From Lithodes maja (Eukaryota; Arthropoda; Malacostraca; Decapoda; Lithodidae), in NCBI GenBank assembly GCA_037953745.1, contig JBAKBP010007456.1, positions 35,771-99,770 of the forward strand: a stretch of DNA of 64,000 nt, in the 5' to 3' direction. How positions within the stretch are numbered: the first letter of the stretch is position 1; each line of letters starts with the position of its first letter. Both the position numbers and the translations under genes were made by a program. This document shows, one piece after another, positions 56,244-64,000 of the stretch. Under the pieces are notes generated by a model. The model ran no database searches. It was not told the DNA's origin and worked only from the letters and a program-made list of their open reading frames with translations.

Positions 56244-57104
56244 GACTAGTGCGTGGTTACTGGCGCGGTGGTGCTTGCACGAGTGCGGGGCGAGCGTTTG
56301 GCGGGGTGGTGTCGAGAGTTGACATGTAGTACTATACCCACACCAATTTTCAGCCGCCTGGCTATAAACGCGCGGTTTTGGTACGCGTTCAAAAGCTCTG
56401 CTCTTAAGAGTCTCCCCGCAGTGCGCCGGGGAACTCTTATGAGTCTCCTGCAGCTCCCGGGTTAATACCAGGTCCCAGGTCAGGATCGAAGTCCCAGGAG
56501 AAGTACCAGGTGCAGAGAGTCCTGTGTCCACCCCAGCGTGAACATGACCTAGTGGCTGTACTGAGACAGGATGCTGTTGGTGTTATTGAGCTTTTAGCTA
56601 ACCTTCACCCCCATTGTGAGCTGTTGTACGCCTTATGAACCTAGTGACTGAAGTGTGTGTTTACTAGGGTAGTGGCCTTGGGGTCACCTGTTGAAGGGTT
56701 TTAGTTAACTTTGATGTGGTGATAAGAAGTAGTTCATTGCGCCAATAATACCGATATATTCCGTGGTTGACTAAAGTAATAATCGTATTGATTTGTATAT
56801 CACAGTGAAAAGTGTATTTCTCTTTACAGTGTTTTAATATAGTTAAGAATACCAAACGGTATATTGTGTTTTTACTTATCCTGTGTCATTTATACCATTT
56901 GCATTCATTCACCTGTATTTCTTTGCATGCAACGGCCATTAAGCTACCAGAGTAATAAGTTGGACCAATCATCAAGTAAGGAAGAAACACAATAATGGAA
57001 TGAACAAGAAATAATAAATAAGGCAGGGGTAAAAGCAAAGTTCCAGGAACATTAGAAAAGAAAAGTAAAGTAGACGAAACCCCCCCCCCCCCCCCTTACA
57101 CAAC

Positions 57105-57434
57105 TGCCATTCTTAGAATTTGTTGATGGAGTTTTATTTCCACTTCCAACAGTTCATAATAAAGAGGGGCTGGGTTATGGCTTATTTGCAAGATATTCAC
57201 CAGAGATGTGGAGTAGACAACTGCCACTCCACCACCCGGATGATCTCCCCTAGGCCTAGGAACATTTATTATGGAATGGGTTTTAGGCAATGCCGCCTGG
57301 ATAATATTCAGATCTGACTCGAACAACCAGGTCTCAGTGAGACATAATACATCAAGGTTACGTTCATCCAAGATCTCGCAAATATGATCCATTTTGTTAC
57401 GCAAGGAACGAACATTCAACAGACCCAGTTTCAA
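57105..57434 (-). pseudogene. CR1-like LINE ORF2, first half of endonuclease
   Basis: The minus strand encodes the N-terminal half of an APE-type endonuclease: LNVRSLRNKMD, then LDVLCLTETWL (catalytic Glu) and HPGGGVAVVY. The start near 57434 follows the ORF1 stop closely and in this frame is TTG; the true ATG is not clear. It ends in frame at the CAAC target site. Confidence 0.83.
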
Positions 57435-57454
57435 CCGGCTCCCATGTGCATTCT

Positions 57455-58703
57455 TCAGTTTTTTGAACCTACAAAATTGGTGTTTTCAATAACTTTATTT
57501 CTCTGAGCTGTCATTAGAGGACAATTTCTACTTGAGGCGAAATTATTTGGCGGCTCCGTAACTGATGTGGAGCTCATACAATTTATACATTTGGGGGAAG
57601 TCTTGTTGGTGCAGTCTTTTGAATTATGAGTACCGGCACAGAAGTTGCATTTTGGATCCTCATTTTTCCGATAACACCTGTCACTGGTATGGCCAAAGCC
57701 CTGGCAATGGTAACATTGTGTTACCCAGAAGCGATCGTATGCACGACATCTCACAAGTCCAACATACACAGAATTACCATCATCCACAATGGAAGAGCGT
57801 ATTTCAGGTGACATTTTTACTACCGCAGTCTTTGTGTGTGCATCACTCTTTTGCTTGGTGAATAGCAAATTCATAGCTAAGCCATCGTCGACCAGGGACT
57901 TTATTCTTGGGTTCTTGTTAAGGATGCTGGGAATGATCTCATTATCCTCAGCATCATTAGCAATGCCTACCAGTCATTTTTGGCATCATCTTCTTTGGTT
58001 CGGAGACACTGAAGGCACTGTCCACCCCCAAACACTGATTGATGGCCCTTCCTGCATCTTCTTTGGCTTTCTTGGATGGAAGTCGTACCACCAGTACACC
58101 TGAATCAGTTCTAGTTAACTTGTTAACCGGAACCGAAGCCAAAACAGTCTCGATTGCCTTTGTATCTGGTGGGCTTACTGGCTCGGAGGATCGGTCTTTT
58201 GGCTTCACTACCAGGACCTGATGGTCCCAGACAGTTTTTTTCTTTCCACCATCTACCACCTCAGTGGTGCGTTTGGTCGGCTCCTTTTTGGTCTCTTCAA
58301 ATGTTTGCTGAACTATCTTGGCAAACAAGGGAATGTCGGGGGCAGCAACTTTAGTCTCAAGGATATCCATTCTGTTACCAATACTCTCTATCTCCACGGC
58401 CACCGCAGCAAGGGCACCCTTCACTTCGTTTACAATGGCAGTCTTCACTTCACCAACTAGGGCAGCCGTCAGGTCATCCAAGGTCTGCTGACTAATTGCT
58501 GCATCCTTTGCAGCCAGGGGGGTGGTATCGCAAACAGTGCAATGCCGTTTAAATCCAGGTTTCTTCTTTGCAAGTACTCTGAGGTCCTCATCATCAACAT
58601 TTATACAGTTAACGTGAAAATAGGTACCACACGAGTAGCAGCCCAGCGATTTGGCCTTGCCCACAACCTTCCCACAACTACAACTCTGCTTGCTTGCTGC
58701 CAT
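57455..58703 (-). pseudogene. CR1-like LINE ORF1: PHD-like finger and zinc knuckles
   Basis: ATG at 58703-58701. The N-terminus has a Cys/His cluster (CSCGKVVG, CYSCGTYFHVNC, CTVC) of PHD type, then a coiled-coil-prone stretch and a basic linker. In another frame after about 57960 come a CX2CX4HX4C knuckle (CYHCQGFGHTSDRC), a CX2CX3HX4C one (CNFCAGTHNSKDC) and CINC. One frameshift near 57960-57970 separates the halves. PHD fingers plus knuckles in ORF1 are known in CR1-group LINEs, and such proteins bind nucleic acid in the element's RNP. Confidence 0.8.
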
Positions 58704-59000
58704 TTCAGTGGAAGTAACCAATAATTAAAAACAAAAACACCTGTATTTTGTATCTGATTAAAAATAAGAGAAAACCCTAGTTTTAAAAAAAAATGAAAAT
58801 AACTACCTGGGACAGACCCCAGGTAGCGCCGTCCCCGTCAGTGCCACCACAATGGAAAAAAATTAAAATGGAAAAGAAAAAAATGGAAAGTGGTGTCTGC
58901 AAGGTCACCGCGGGCAGGTGGGGATCGACTTGGCTACCCTTTGGGGGTAGCCCAACCGAGATGCATGGAGAGACCACGCACAGGATGGCAGATGTGTGTG
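58704..59000 (-). other. 5' untranslated region of CR1-like LINE
   Basis: Non-coding, with two short inverted repeats (ACCTGGGACAGACCCCAGGT; GGCTACCC...GGGTAGCC). I take the 5' end to be about here by length; no duplication was found to prove it. Confidence 0.5.
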
Positions 59001-59442
59001 GTGCAAAAACTTTAACCAATTTTGCACACTGTTTTTAGCTTATAGCAGTGACAATGCAATTTCCACGGTACTCAGCAAGACCCTATTGGTTACGATACTG
59101 CCACTGAGCACATGTATACATTTTCTTCTTGAAATAGACATTATAATAAAATATTTTAAGCATTCTATACCATCTACAATTCCTGAGCTACAAAATGGAA
59201 TACAGATAACATTATTTCCTATTTATTCAACATATTTATAGTATAATATATATTTATCTAGAGGATATAAAGGGATATACATATCATCATTAATACACTT
59301 TTATTTTTACAATTGTATAAGTATATCATACAACATACAGTATTACATCCTTTGATTAATTATTTTTCTTTTTGAGTTGTCCAAGTATATAATGATAAAA
59401 TATATAATCATACAGCAGACTACACATGTATGTATACCCTAC
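59001..59442. other. AT-rich region with nothing recognised
   Basis: No ORF with a known domain and no clear repeat structure on either strand. Confidence 0.4.
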
Positions 59443-59790
59443 CTAATATCTCGTCCACCTTCCTTCTGCCTCTATCACATTTGTCAGTCGAGTCTGCATA
59501 CTATTAACTAGTTTGCTACATAGATCAGGAGTGCGCCTCAATCCCTCCCATACTTCTCGATCTTTCCTTTCGACGGATTGTCTAGTTTTCTCCTCTACCC
59601 CCTACTCATTCACCATTATCCCCCATAGGTTTTCTATGGGGTTGCAATCACATCCTTTGGATGGCCAGTCAATCACGATGATCTCAGGGTGGCGAGCAAA
59701 CTAATCTCTCACTGCTCGGCTGGTGTGGATTGGGGATCTGTCCTGCACGAAATAGATAAGGTCCGGGTCAGGTATGGCATACATTCTAAC
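59443..59790 (-). pseudogene. Tc1-like transposase, C-terminal relic
   Basis: The minus strand reads FVQDRSPIHTSRAVRD, then DWPSKGCDCNPIENLWG and a helical C-terminus ending in TAA/TAG-type stops. These are the second-Asp and DxNPIENLWG motifs of the Tc1/mariner DDE/D domain. Two in-frame TAG codons and the lack of any N-terminal half show it is dead. No terminal repeats were found. Confidence 0.75.
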
Positions 59791-60009
59791 TGAAGGCAAG
59801 AGCGTTATTTCGAAGCATGCCGATGCTCAATGCATACGTATGCAAATACGAAATAAAAGTTCAGTAATAGCTATTCACCATCTATCCTACTGAAATCGAC
59901 AGTTATATTTTATCAAATATTTAATACAAGGTAATCGGTAAGAAAATTATTATCTAATTCCTGCTATAGAATCTCTCTCTCTCTCTCTGAAAATGTTCTC
60001 GGTTCTTAA

Positions 60010-60492
60010 CACCTTATTGGCGGGCTAGGCGGTCTAGGGGACCGTAGCGCCCAGCGGGTTTTTTTTTACCCTAAATAGGGTTGTTTACGTGATCATTTTC
60101 ATGCCTAAATAAGACCCAAAGCGTAAAACAAGTATCTATCCCTGAAAGGGCGTAAACAGAGCTTTCCAATGACACCCGAACCATCCTTGTACGACCACTG
60201 GTTCTCTTGCAACAATCGAGCAACACGAGTGCAAAAACCCTATAATTAGGTAATTTCCTTACATAATTCCCTGTGTAGCGAGTGAGAGAGGGTGGAGGAG
60301 GGTGGGATTCATGTCAGTAGGTCCGCCGCGGTGGTCTGGAGCAGTCATACGCCTGCTACGCTCCTCCCACCACTCATCTCTCTCTCTCAGCAACATTACG
60401 TGGTGAAAATGGCACACGACATAAGTTGTGAACCGCCACTTAGTCCATATTTATTTCACACGACATAAGTTGCGCGCCGCCAAAGAAGGGTT
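60010..60492. mobile_element. piggyBac-type MITE
   Basis: 483 bp between TTAA at 60006-60009 and 60493-60496. The ends read CACCTTATTGGCGGGC and, inverted, AACCCTTCTTTGGCGGC, an imperfect terminal inverted repeat. It has no ORF. Near the right end, CACACGACATAAGTTG occurs twice in direct orientation. It is not the same family as the two large piggyBac copies, whose termini differ. Confidence 0.6.
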
Positions 60493-60496
60493 TTAA

Positions 60497-61074
60497 GGGA
60501 TACTACCAGATTTTTCATTTACTTTTGTAATTATTATTTGTATTGCTTCTACATTAGCACACTTCCATTTTTAACGTTAATCTTTAGTGCAAGTTAATCA
60601 AAATCAATTAGATTAATAGTGTAACTGAATAGTTAGGGTCATAGGATTTATCCTGAATAATGTTGGCAGGCCTGAACTGTAATAAACTGTGGTGTTCCAG
60701 TAGTGGCAGAAGAGTTGGTAAAAAGCTCTACATGAAGATCCATACTAATCTCAGCCTAATGTCAGAAAGCAATAAGGGTTAAACGAGACTCAAACTATGC
60801 AAGTACAGTATGTAGTTCGGGGGAGGAAAGGTGATAGTTTAGCAGTTGACACAGGAAAATCAGCTTTAGAACACCATGAATAGAGACGTATTTAGTATCA
60901 AAGTTTAAACACGGTTAGCAGCTACTCTATATATACCAATAACTCATGAGGGAAATGCTTTACCACAAATGTTTGCCTCCATGTTAATTAATTGTTCATA
61001 TATATATATATCCGACGTGAGATATGTCTACCATTTGCTTACTACTGCTTATTACAGTGATATATTATGTTATC
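60497..61074. other. Unassigned spacer
   Basis: AT-rich. I see no gene or repeat, apart from a short TA run near 61000. Confidence 0.4.
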
Positions 61075-61224
61075 ATATCTGAAATGCTGGGTGTGAAGGG
61101 AATTCATGGTCTCCTGAAATATCCCCAGGCTACCTTTAGGATCAACTTTTCCTGGTACCTGGCGCGGGGTACGAACCTCTGAAGGGAATTTAACCCCCCT
61201 AAAAACCCACAGGTTTTGAGATGC

Positions 61225-61306
61225 CTTGGGTGGGGTTCGAACCCTGGTTAGTGACCCAACCATCACCACCAGGCCCGCGCGCTAACCCACTGTACTACCA
61301 CGGACG
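61225..61306 (-). promoter_or_regulatory. tRNA-like Pol III promoter inside TRIM LTR
   Basis: The sense strand has GTGGTAGTACAGTGGGTTAG (A-box type) and GGGTTCGAACCCC (B box) about 43 bp further on, as in a tRNA gene. The same pair is in the other LTR (about 62615-62697). It does not fold into a full cloverleaf by eye, so it is tRNA-derived rather than a tRNA gene. Confidence 0.6.
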
Positions 61307-61441
61307 TACTAAAAGTATAGCAACCTTAGTCCGATTTTTAAGAACCAGGTGATAGTCTCGTGGTGTTATCACGTGATGAGTTTATTGGACTTACCATCTC
61401 CGACTATTTTACGCTATACCTGACGTCAACTCGGGTTAGTA

Positions 61442-62278
61442 CAGTAAACTTCCGTTAATCCGACGACCGATGATTCGAATCTCCCAATAGTCCGAATTTT
61501 TCAATTTGAGGCCAAATCCGAATTCTCCCGATGGTCCGAATTTCAAGAAGTCCCAAAGTCCCCTTTTTGAGGCATTAGGCCACTCAAATGACACATAATG
61601 GAGCACACACATATCATATGTTCATGAATTCACTTTAAAAGTTTACCATTGTCATTGTAGCCTATTACCTACTTCAAAACATTCAGATTAATGGTCAAAG
61701 GAATCTGCTGATATAAACGTCTTCTTCTTCTTCCGTCTACTAGCAAGTTTGTCTTGCTCTTTAAGATCAGAATATGTGGTTCGGGAAGTAATGCCTTAAC
61801 AACGGCACCTCCCTGAGAAGTTCTTGTAATTTTACATCCAAAGGTGCATTTTCAAGCTCAAGACTGAATGAATCAGTCTTGAGCTTGAAAATGCACCTTT
61901 GGATGTAAAATTACAAGAACTTCTCAGGGAGGTGCCGTTGTTAAGGCATTACTTCCCGAACCACATCTGATCTTAAAGAGCAAGACAAACTTGCTAGTAG
62001 ACGGAAGAAGAAGAAGACGTTTATATCAGCAGATTCCTTTGACCATTAATCTGAATGTTTTGAAGTAGGTAATAGGCTACAATGACAATGGTAAACTTTT
62101 GAAGTGATTTCATGAACATATGATATGTGTGTGTGCACCATTGTGTCATTTGGGTGGCCTAATGTCTCGATGTTTTCGTCATACACAGGTTCATAGGGGT
62201 AAAGTCCGATAATCCGAAAAAACCACTAATCCGAACGAGGGCCGGTCCCCTGCCCTTCGGATTAACGGAAGTTTACTG
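61442..62278. mobile_element. Long palindromic pogo/Tigger-type MITE
   Basis: Ends CAGTAAACTTCCGTTAATCC and its inverse, TA duplication (61440-61441 and 62279-62280). The two halves are near-perfect inverse copies over most of the 837 bp, with the centre near 61868. The other TRIM LTR shows the empty TA site. CAG...CTG ends with a TA target point to the pogo/Tigger group of Tc1/mariner elements. No transposase is encoded. Confidence 0.85.
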
Positions 62279-62452
62279 TATTATTGTGGGTGCGGGACAT
62301 TTTCGAGGGCATTACATTACATCCTTCTTTAACTAGGCTAGTCCCTAGCCTATTTTAAGGTCGTAAGGTATCGTAGCTGTATTACCTCAGCAATCTCAAT
62401 ATTGTTGGTATAGGGTTCGCGTGACGGGTGCTCCACGTAGCTACCTGGTCAC

Positions 62453-62470
62453 ATCCCACCGCTGCCACCA
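62453..62470 (-). promoter_or_regulatory. TRIM primer binding site (tRNA-Leu)
   Basis: The sense strand reads TGGTGGCAGCGGTGGGAT, one base after the LTR end. It is complementary over all 18 bases to the 3' end (ATCCCACCGCTGCCACCA) that I know for metazoan tRNA-Leu(AAG/UAG). Confidence 0.8.
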
Positions 62471-62471
62471 T

Positions 62472-62871
62472 TGAAATGCTGGGTGTGAAGGGAATTCATG
62501 GTCTCCTGAAATATCCCCAGGCTACCTTTAGGATCAACTTTTCCTGGTACCTGGCGCGGGGTACGAACCTCTGAAGGGAATTTAACCCCCCTAAAAACCC
62601 ACAGGTTTTGAGATGCCTTGGGTGGGGTTCGAACCCTGGTTAGTGACCCAACCATCACCACCAGGCCCGCGCGCTAACCCACTGTACTACCACGGACGTA
62701 CTAAAAGTATAGCAACCTTAGTCCGATTTTTTTAAGAACCAGGTGATAGTCTCGTGGTGTTATCACGTGATGAGTTTATTGGACTTACCATCTCCGACTA
62801 TTTTACGCTATACCTGACGTCAACTCGGGTTAGTATTATTGTGGGTGCGGGACATTTTCGAGGGCATTACA
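62472..62871 (-). repeat. TRIM 5' LTR (400 bp)
   Basis: Uninterrupted copy, nearly identical to the other LTR; one T run is longer (about 62727-62733). Confidence 0.87.
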
Positions 62872-62876
62872 ATATC

Positions 62877-62978
62877 AGTTATAAATATATATCTCTCTCA
62901 TATATAAATATATATATATATATAAATATGTGATATTACAGTATTGAGTTATGCACGAAATATACTGTATACTGTAGG
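62877..62978. other. AT-rich spacer with TA-repeat tract
   Basis: A simple TATATA-rich stretch between the TRIM and the next LINE. Nothing else is seen. Confidence 0.5.
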
Positions 62979-63889
62979 CTTATCTATCTATCTATCTATT
63001 GCCTGACGCCGTGATCCCCGAAGGGGTGGCCACGAACGAACCGCCCCCATGCACCTCTGTCCCCAGTCAGTCGACGCCCCTCCCCCCAACCAGCACCGCC
63101 TTCATTCATGTAGTTCCTCACTCCATCCTTCCACCTCATATTCGGTCTACCTCTCCCCCTCTGTCCCTCCACCTCGCTCTCGTACACCCTCTTAGTCATT
63201 CTCTCGCTTTCCATACGTTCCATATGGCCGAACCATCTCAAGTTGTTCCTTTTCACACTTTCCAGCACATCTACCTCCACACCACACCTCCTTCTTACTT
63301 CCTCATTAGTCTGTCTATCCCTCCATGTAATTCCGCACGCACTCCTTAAGTAATTCATTTCCACTGCTCTCACTCTTGGTCTGAGTCTCTCAACCAACGT
63401 CCATGCTTCGCTTCCGTAAGTCAGTGTCGGGATTACCACACTGTCATGCAAGGACTTCTTCACTTCCATACTGACCACCCTATTTCTTGTTACTGCTTTT
63501 AGCGTTCCTACAACCCTCTTCCCCTGTTGTACCCTCTCCCGCACCTCTTCATCCATAGTCCCATCTTTACTCAACACACTGCCCAGATACTTAAAAGATT
63601 TGACGATCTCCATAGCCTGACCGTTCAGCTTCACCTCACACTCTGTGACTTCACCCCTTTCGAAGACCATAACCTTGCTCTTCCCCGTATTTACCTTCAA
63701 ATTCCGTTTTTCGCACACTGTTCCAAACTCATTTACCAGACCCTGCAACTCCCATTCATTATCACTCATCAGAACTGTATCATCCGCAAACAGCAGTATA
63801 GGTAGCTTCCACTCAATTCCCTCCCTTTTCAGCGATACACCAACATCCACTGCTCTTGATAGTATTTCTTTCATAACTCCATCCATATA
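62979..63889 (-). mobile_element. 5'-truncated LINE with (GATA)n tail
   Basis: The minus-strand 3' end is a GATA repeat at 62981-62999 directly after the stop codon, so almost no 3' untranslated region is present. Similarity ends near 63889. It belongs to the same broad clade as the LINE at 700-2680 but is a different family: the shared blocks are short and the tail structure differs in length. Confidence 0.75.
62996..63886 (-). CDS. LINE ORF2 C-terminal part: RT palm end to C-terminus (partial)
   Basis: 296 codons with no internal stop. It begins at the MDGV block before motif C, then LLFADDTVLM (catalytic Asp pair), KVNTGKSKVMVF, FKYLGSVLSKDG, TYGSEAWTL and the C-terminal LRWFGHMERM and GRGRPNMRWKD blocks seen in the first LINE. 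The fingers, motifs A and B and any endonuclease are missing. The intact frame suggests a recent, truncated insertion. Confidence 0.78.
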   Translation of the reverse strand: MDGVMKEILSRAVDVGVSLKREGIEWKLPILLFADDTVLMSDNEWELQGLVNEFGTVCEKRNLKVNTGKSKVMVFERGEVTECEVKLNGQAMEIVKSFKYLGSVLSKDGTMDEEVRERVQQGKRVVGTLKAVTRNRVVSMEVKKSLHDSVVIPTLTYGSEAWTLVERLRPRVRAVEMNYLRSACGITWRDRQTNEEVRRRCGVEVDVLESVKRNNLRWFGHMERMESERMTKRVYESEVEGQRGRGRPNMRWKDGVRNYMNEGGAGWGEGRRLTGDRGAWGRFVRGHPFGDHGVRQ

Positions 63890-64000
63890 TGAAATGCAGT
63901 TTGCTATAATATTTAGTAACCCACTTCCTTGATACTATTTTCCAATAGGTGTTATACACTGAGACACCATAAAATACAATAATTCATTACTAGATTATAC
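63890..64000. other. Unassigned right edge
   Basis: About 110 bp of AT-rich sequence with no recognised feature. Confidence 0.4.

Larger units (their letters stand above)
50798..56461 (-). mobile_element. piggyBac-like DNA transposon, copy 2
   Basis: 5664 bp between TTAA duplications (50794-50797 and 56462-56465), opposite in orientation to copy 1. LTR A shows the empty TTAA with the same flanks. It is the same family as copy 1: same termini, transposase, tRNA-like relic, hairpin and subterminal repeats. The copies differ by many small changes and repeat-length differences, so they inserted independently. Confidence 0.92.
45693..57100 (+). mobile_element. Non-autonomous LTR retrotransposon with 2.07-kb LTRs
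   Basis: TGTAAGGG...CCCTTACA ends, CAAC duplication (45689-45692 and 57101-57104), LTR A 45693-47764, internal 47765-48908, LTR B 48909-57100. LTR B is enlarged by an (AAC)n retroposon and by piggyBac copy 2; without them it is about 2.1 kb. The internal region has a primer site and a purine tract but no gag or pol. The insertion splits the LINE endonuclease gene without disturbing its frame. Confidence 0.88.
48909..57100 (+). repeat. LTR B of non-autonomous element, with two insertions
   Basis: LTR sequence at 48909-49366, 49782-50797 and 56462-57100. The terminal C run is about 17 bases against 7 in LTR A, and a GT run near 50520 is longer. Otherwise it is nearly identical to LTR A by eye. 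Confidence 0.85.
2897..59000 (-). mobile_element. CR1/L2-like LINE, about 4.7 kb, split into pieces by nested insertions
   Basis: Reading down the minus strand gives one LINE in order: 5' region (about 58704-59000), ORF1 (58703-57455), ORF2 endonuclease (57434-57105, then 45692-45295), RT (14750-13327, then 4121-3574) and the ORF2 C-terminus (3309-3072). It ends in an ATT-rich 3' tail near 2900. Removing the four insertions leaves about 4.7 kb, a normal CR1 length. The reading frame of ORF2 is kept across the CAGT, CAAC and tRNA-like insertion sites; at the TTTT site the frame also resumes but a stop codon lies at the junction. The 5' boundary is approximate. I found no flanking target duplication. 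Confidence 0.85.
61080..62315 (-). repeat. TRIM 3' LTR, interrupted by MITE
   Basis: About 397 bp of LTR once the MITE and its extra TA are removed. A purine-rich AAAGAAGGA (sense) lies just upstream of the LTR start, in the internal region. Confidence 0.85.
61080..62871 (-). mobile_element. TRIM: miniature LTR retrotransposon
   Basis: Two direct repeats of about 400 bp with TG...CA ends (sense TGTAATGCCC...GCATTTCA) enclose only 156 bp (62316-62471). The 5-bp duplication ATATC lies at 61075-61079 and 62872-62876. A perfect tRNA-Leu primer site follows the upstream LTR. It has no coding capacity. The lower LTR is enlarged by an 837-bp MITE. Confidence 0.87.

Noticed and set aside
58793..59038. 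81-codon plus-strand frame at the LINE 5' end as a gene
   Set aside because: No domain, antisense to the LINE 5' region, and dominated by low-complexity Lys/Met-rich sequence.
61225..61306. Functional tRNA gene in the TRIM LTR
   Set aside because: A and B boxes are good, but no convincing cloverleaf forms and the same sequence is in both LTRs.
1..64000. CRISPR arrays, operons, ribosome binding sites or phage genes
   Set aside because: No short regularly spaced repeats, no coding clusters, and all recognisable proteins are from eukaryotic transposable elements.

Overview
This is repeat-only DNA from an animal nuclear genome. I see no host gene, no rRNA gene, no intact tRNA gene and no prokaryotic signal. 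An invertebrate, probably an arthropod and perhaps a crustacean, is suggested by the element mix (CR1/L2-like LINE, Gmr1-like Ty3/gypsy, piggyBac, Penelope-like, Tc1/pogo) and by an LTR promoter with TATA about 31 bp from a TCAGTT initiator. The species is inference only.

The central fact is nesting. One CR1/L2-like LINE of about 4.7 kb lies on the minus strand and is spread from about 2.9 to 59.0 kb. Three LTR elements and a small tRNA-like repeat are inserted straight into it: (i) a complete Ty3/gypsy element at 4122-13322 with indistinguishable 1789-bp LTRs and an unbroken 1699-codon gag-pol, whose domain order is protease-integrase-RT-RNase H (integrase before RT, the Gmr1 order); (ii) a 30.5-kb head-to-tail array at 14751-45294 of a pol-less element, LTR-int-LTR-int-LTR-int-LTR, with 3.1-kb LTRs and a gag-like, proline-rich ORF; (iii) a non-autonomous LTR element at 45693-57100 with 2.07-kb LTRs and only 1.1 kb between them. 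Each has a 4-bp target duplication (CAGT, TTTT, CAAC), and the LINE frames rejoin across each site.

Second-order insertions sit inside these. A 5'-truncated LINE and a piggyBac (28014-33851) lie in unit 2 of the array. An (AAC)n-tailed retroposon and a second, inverted piggyBac (50798-56461) lie in LTR B of element iii. Because the hosts are themselves duplicated, the window holds its own empty sites: 40934-40937 and 47143-47146 are the uninterrupted TTAA targets of the two piggyBac copies.

The flanks hold more elements. On the left are a Penelope-like RT fragment (1-500, minus) and a LINE with a (GATA)n tail (about 700-2680). On the right are a Tc1-like transposase relic (59443-59790), a piggyBac-type MITE (60010-60492), a TRIM (61080-62871), and another (GATA)n-tailed LINE fragment (62979-63889). 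The TRIM carries a tRNA-like Pol III promoter inside each LTR, and an 837-bp palindromic pogo-type MITE sits in one LTR.

The three non-autonomous LTR families share a tRNA-Leu-type primer binding site, while the autonomous Gmr1-like element does not. Their enzyme donor is therefore probably a different element outside this window.
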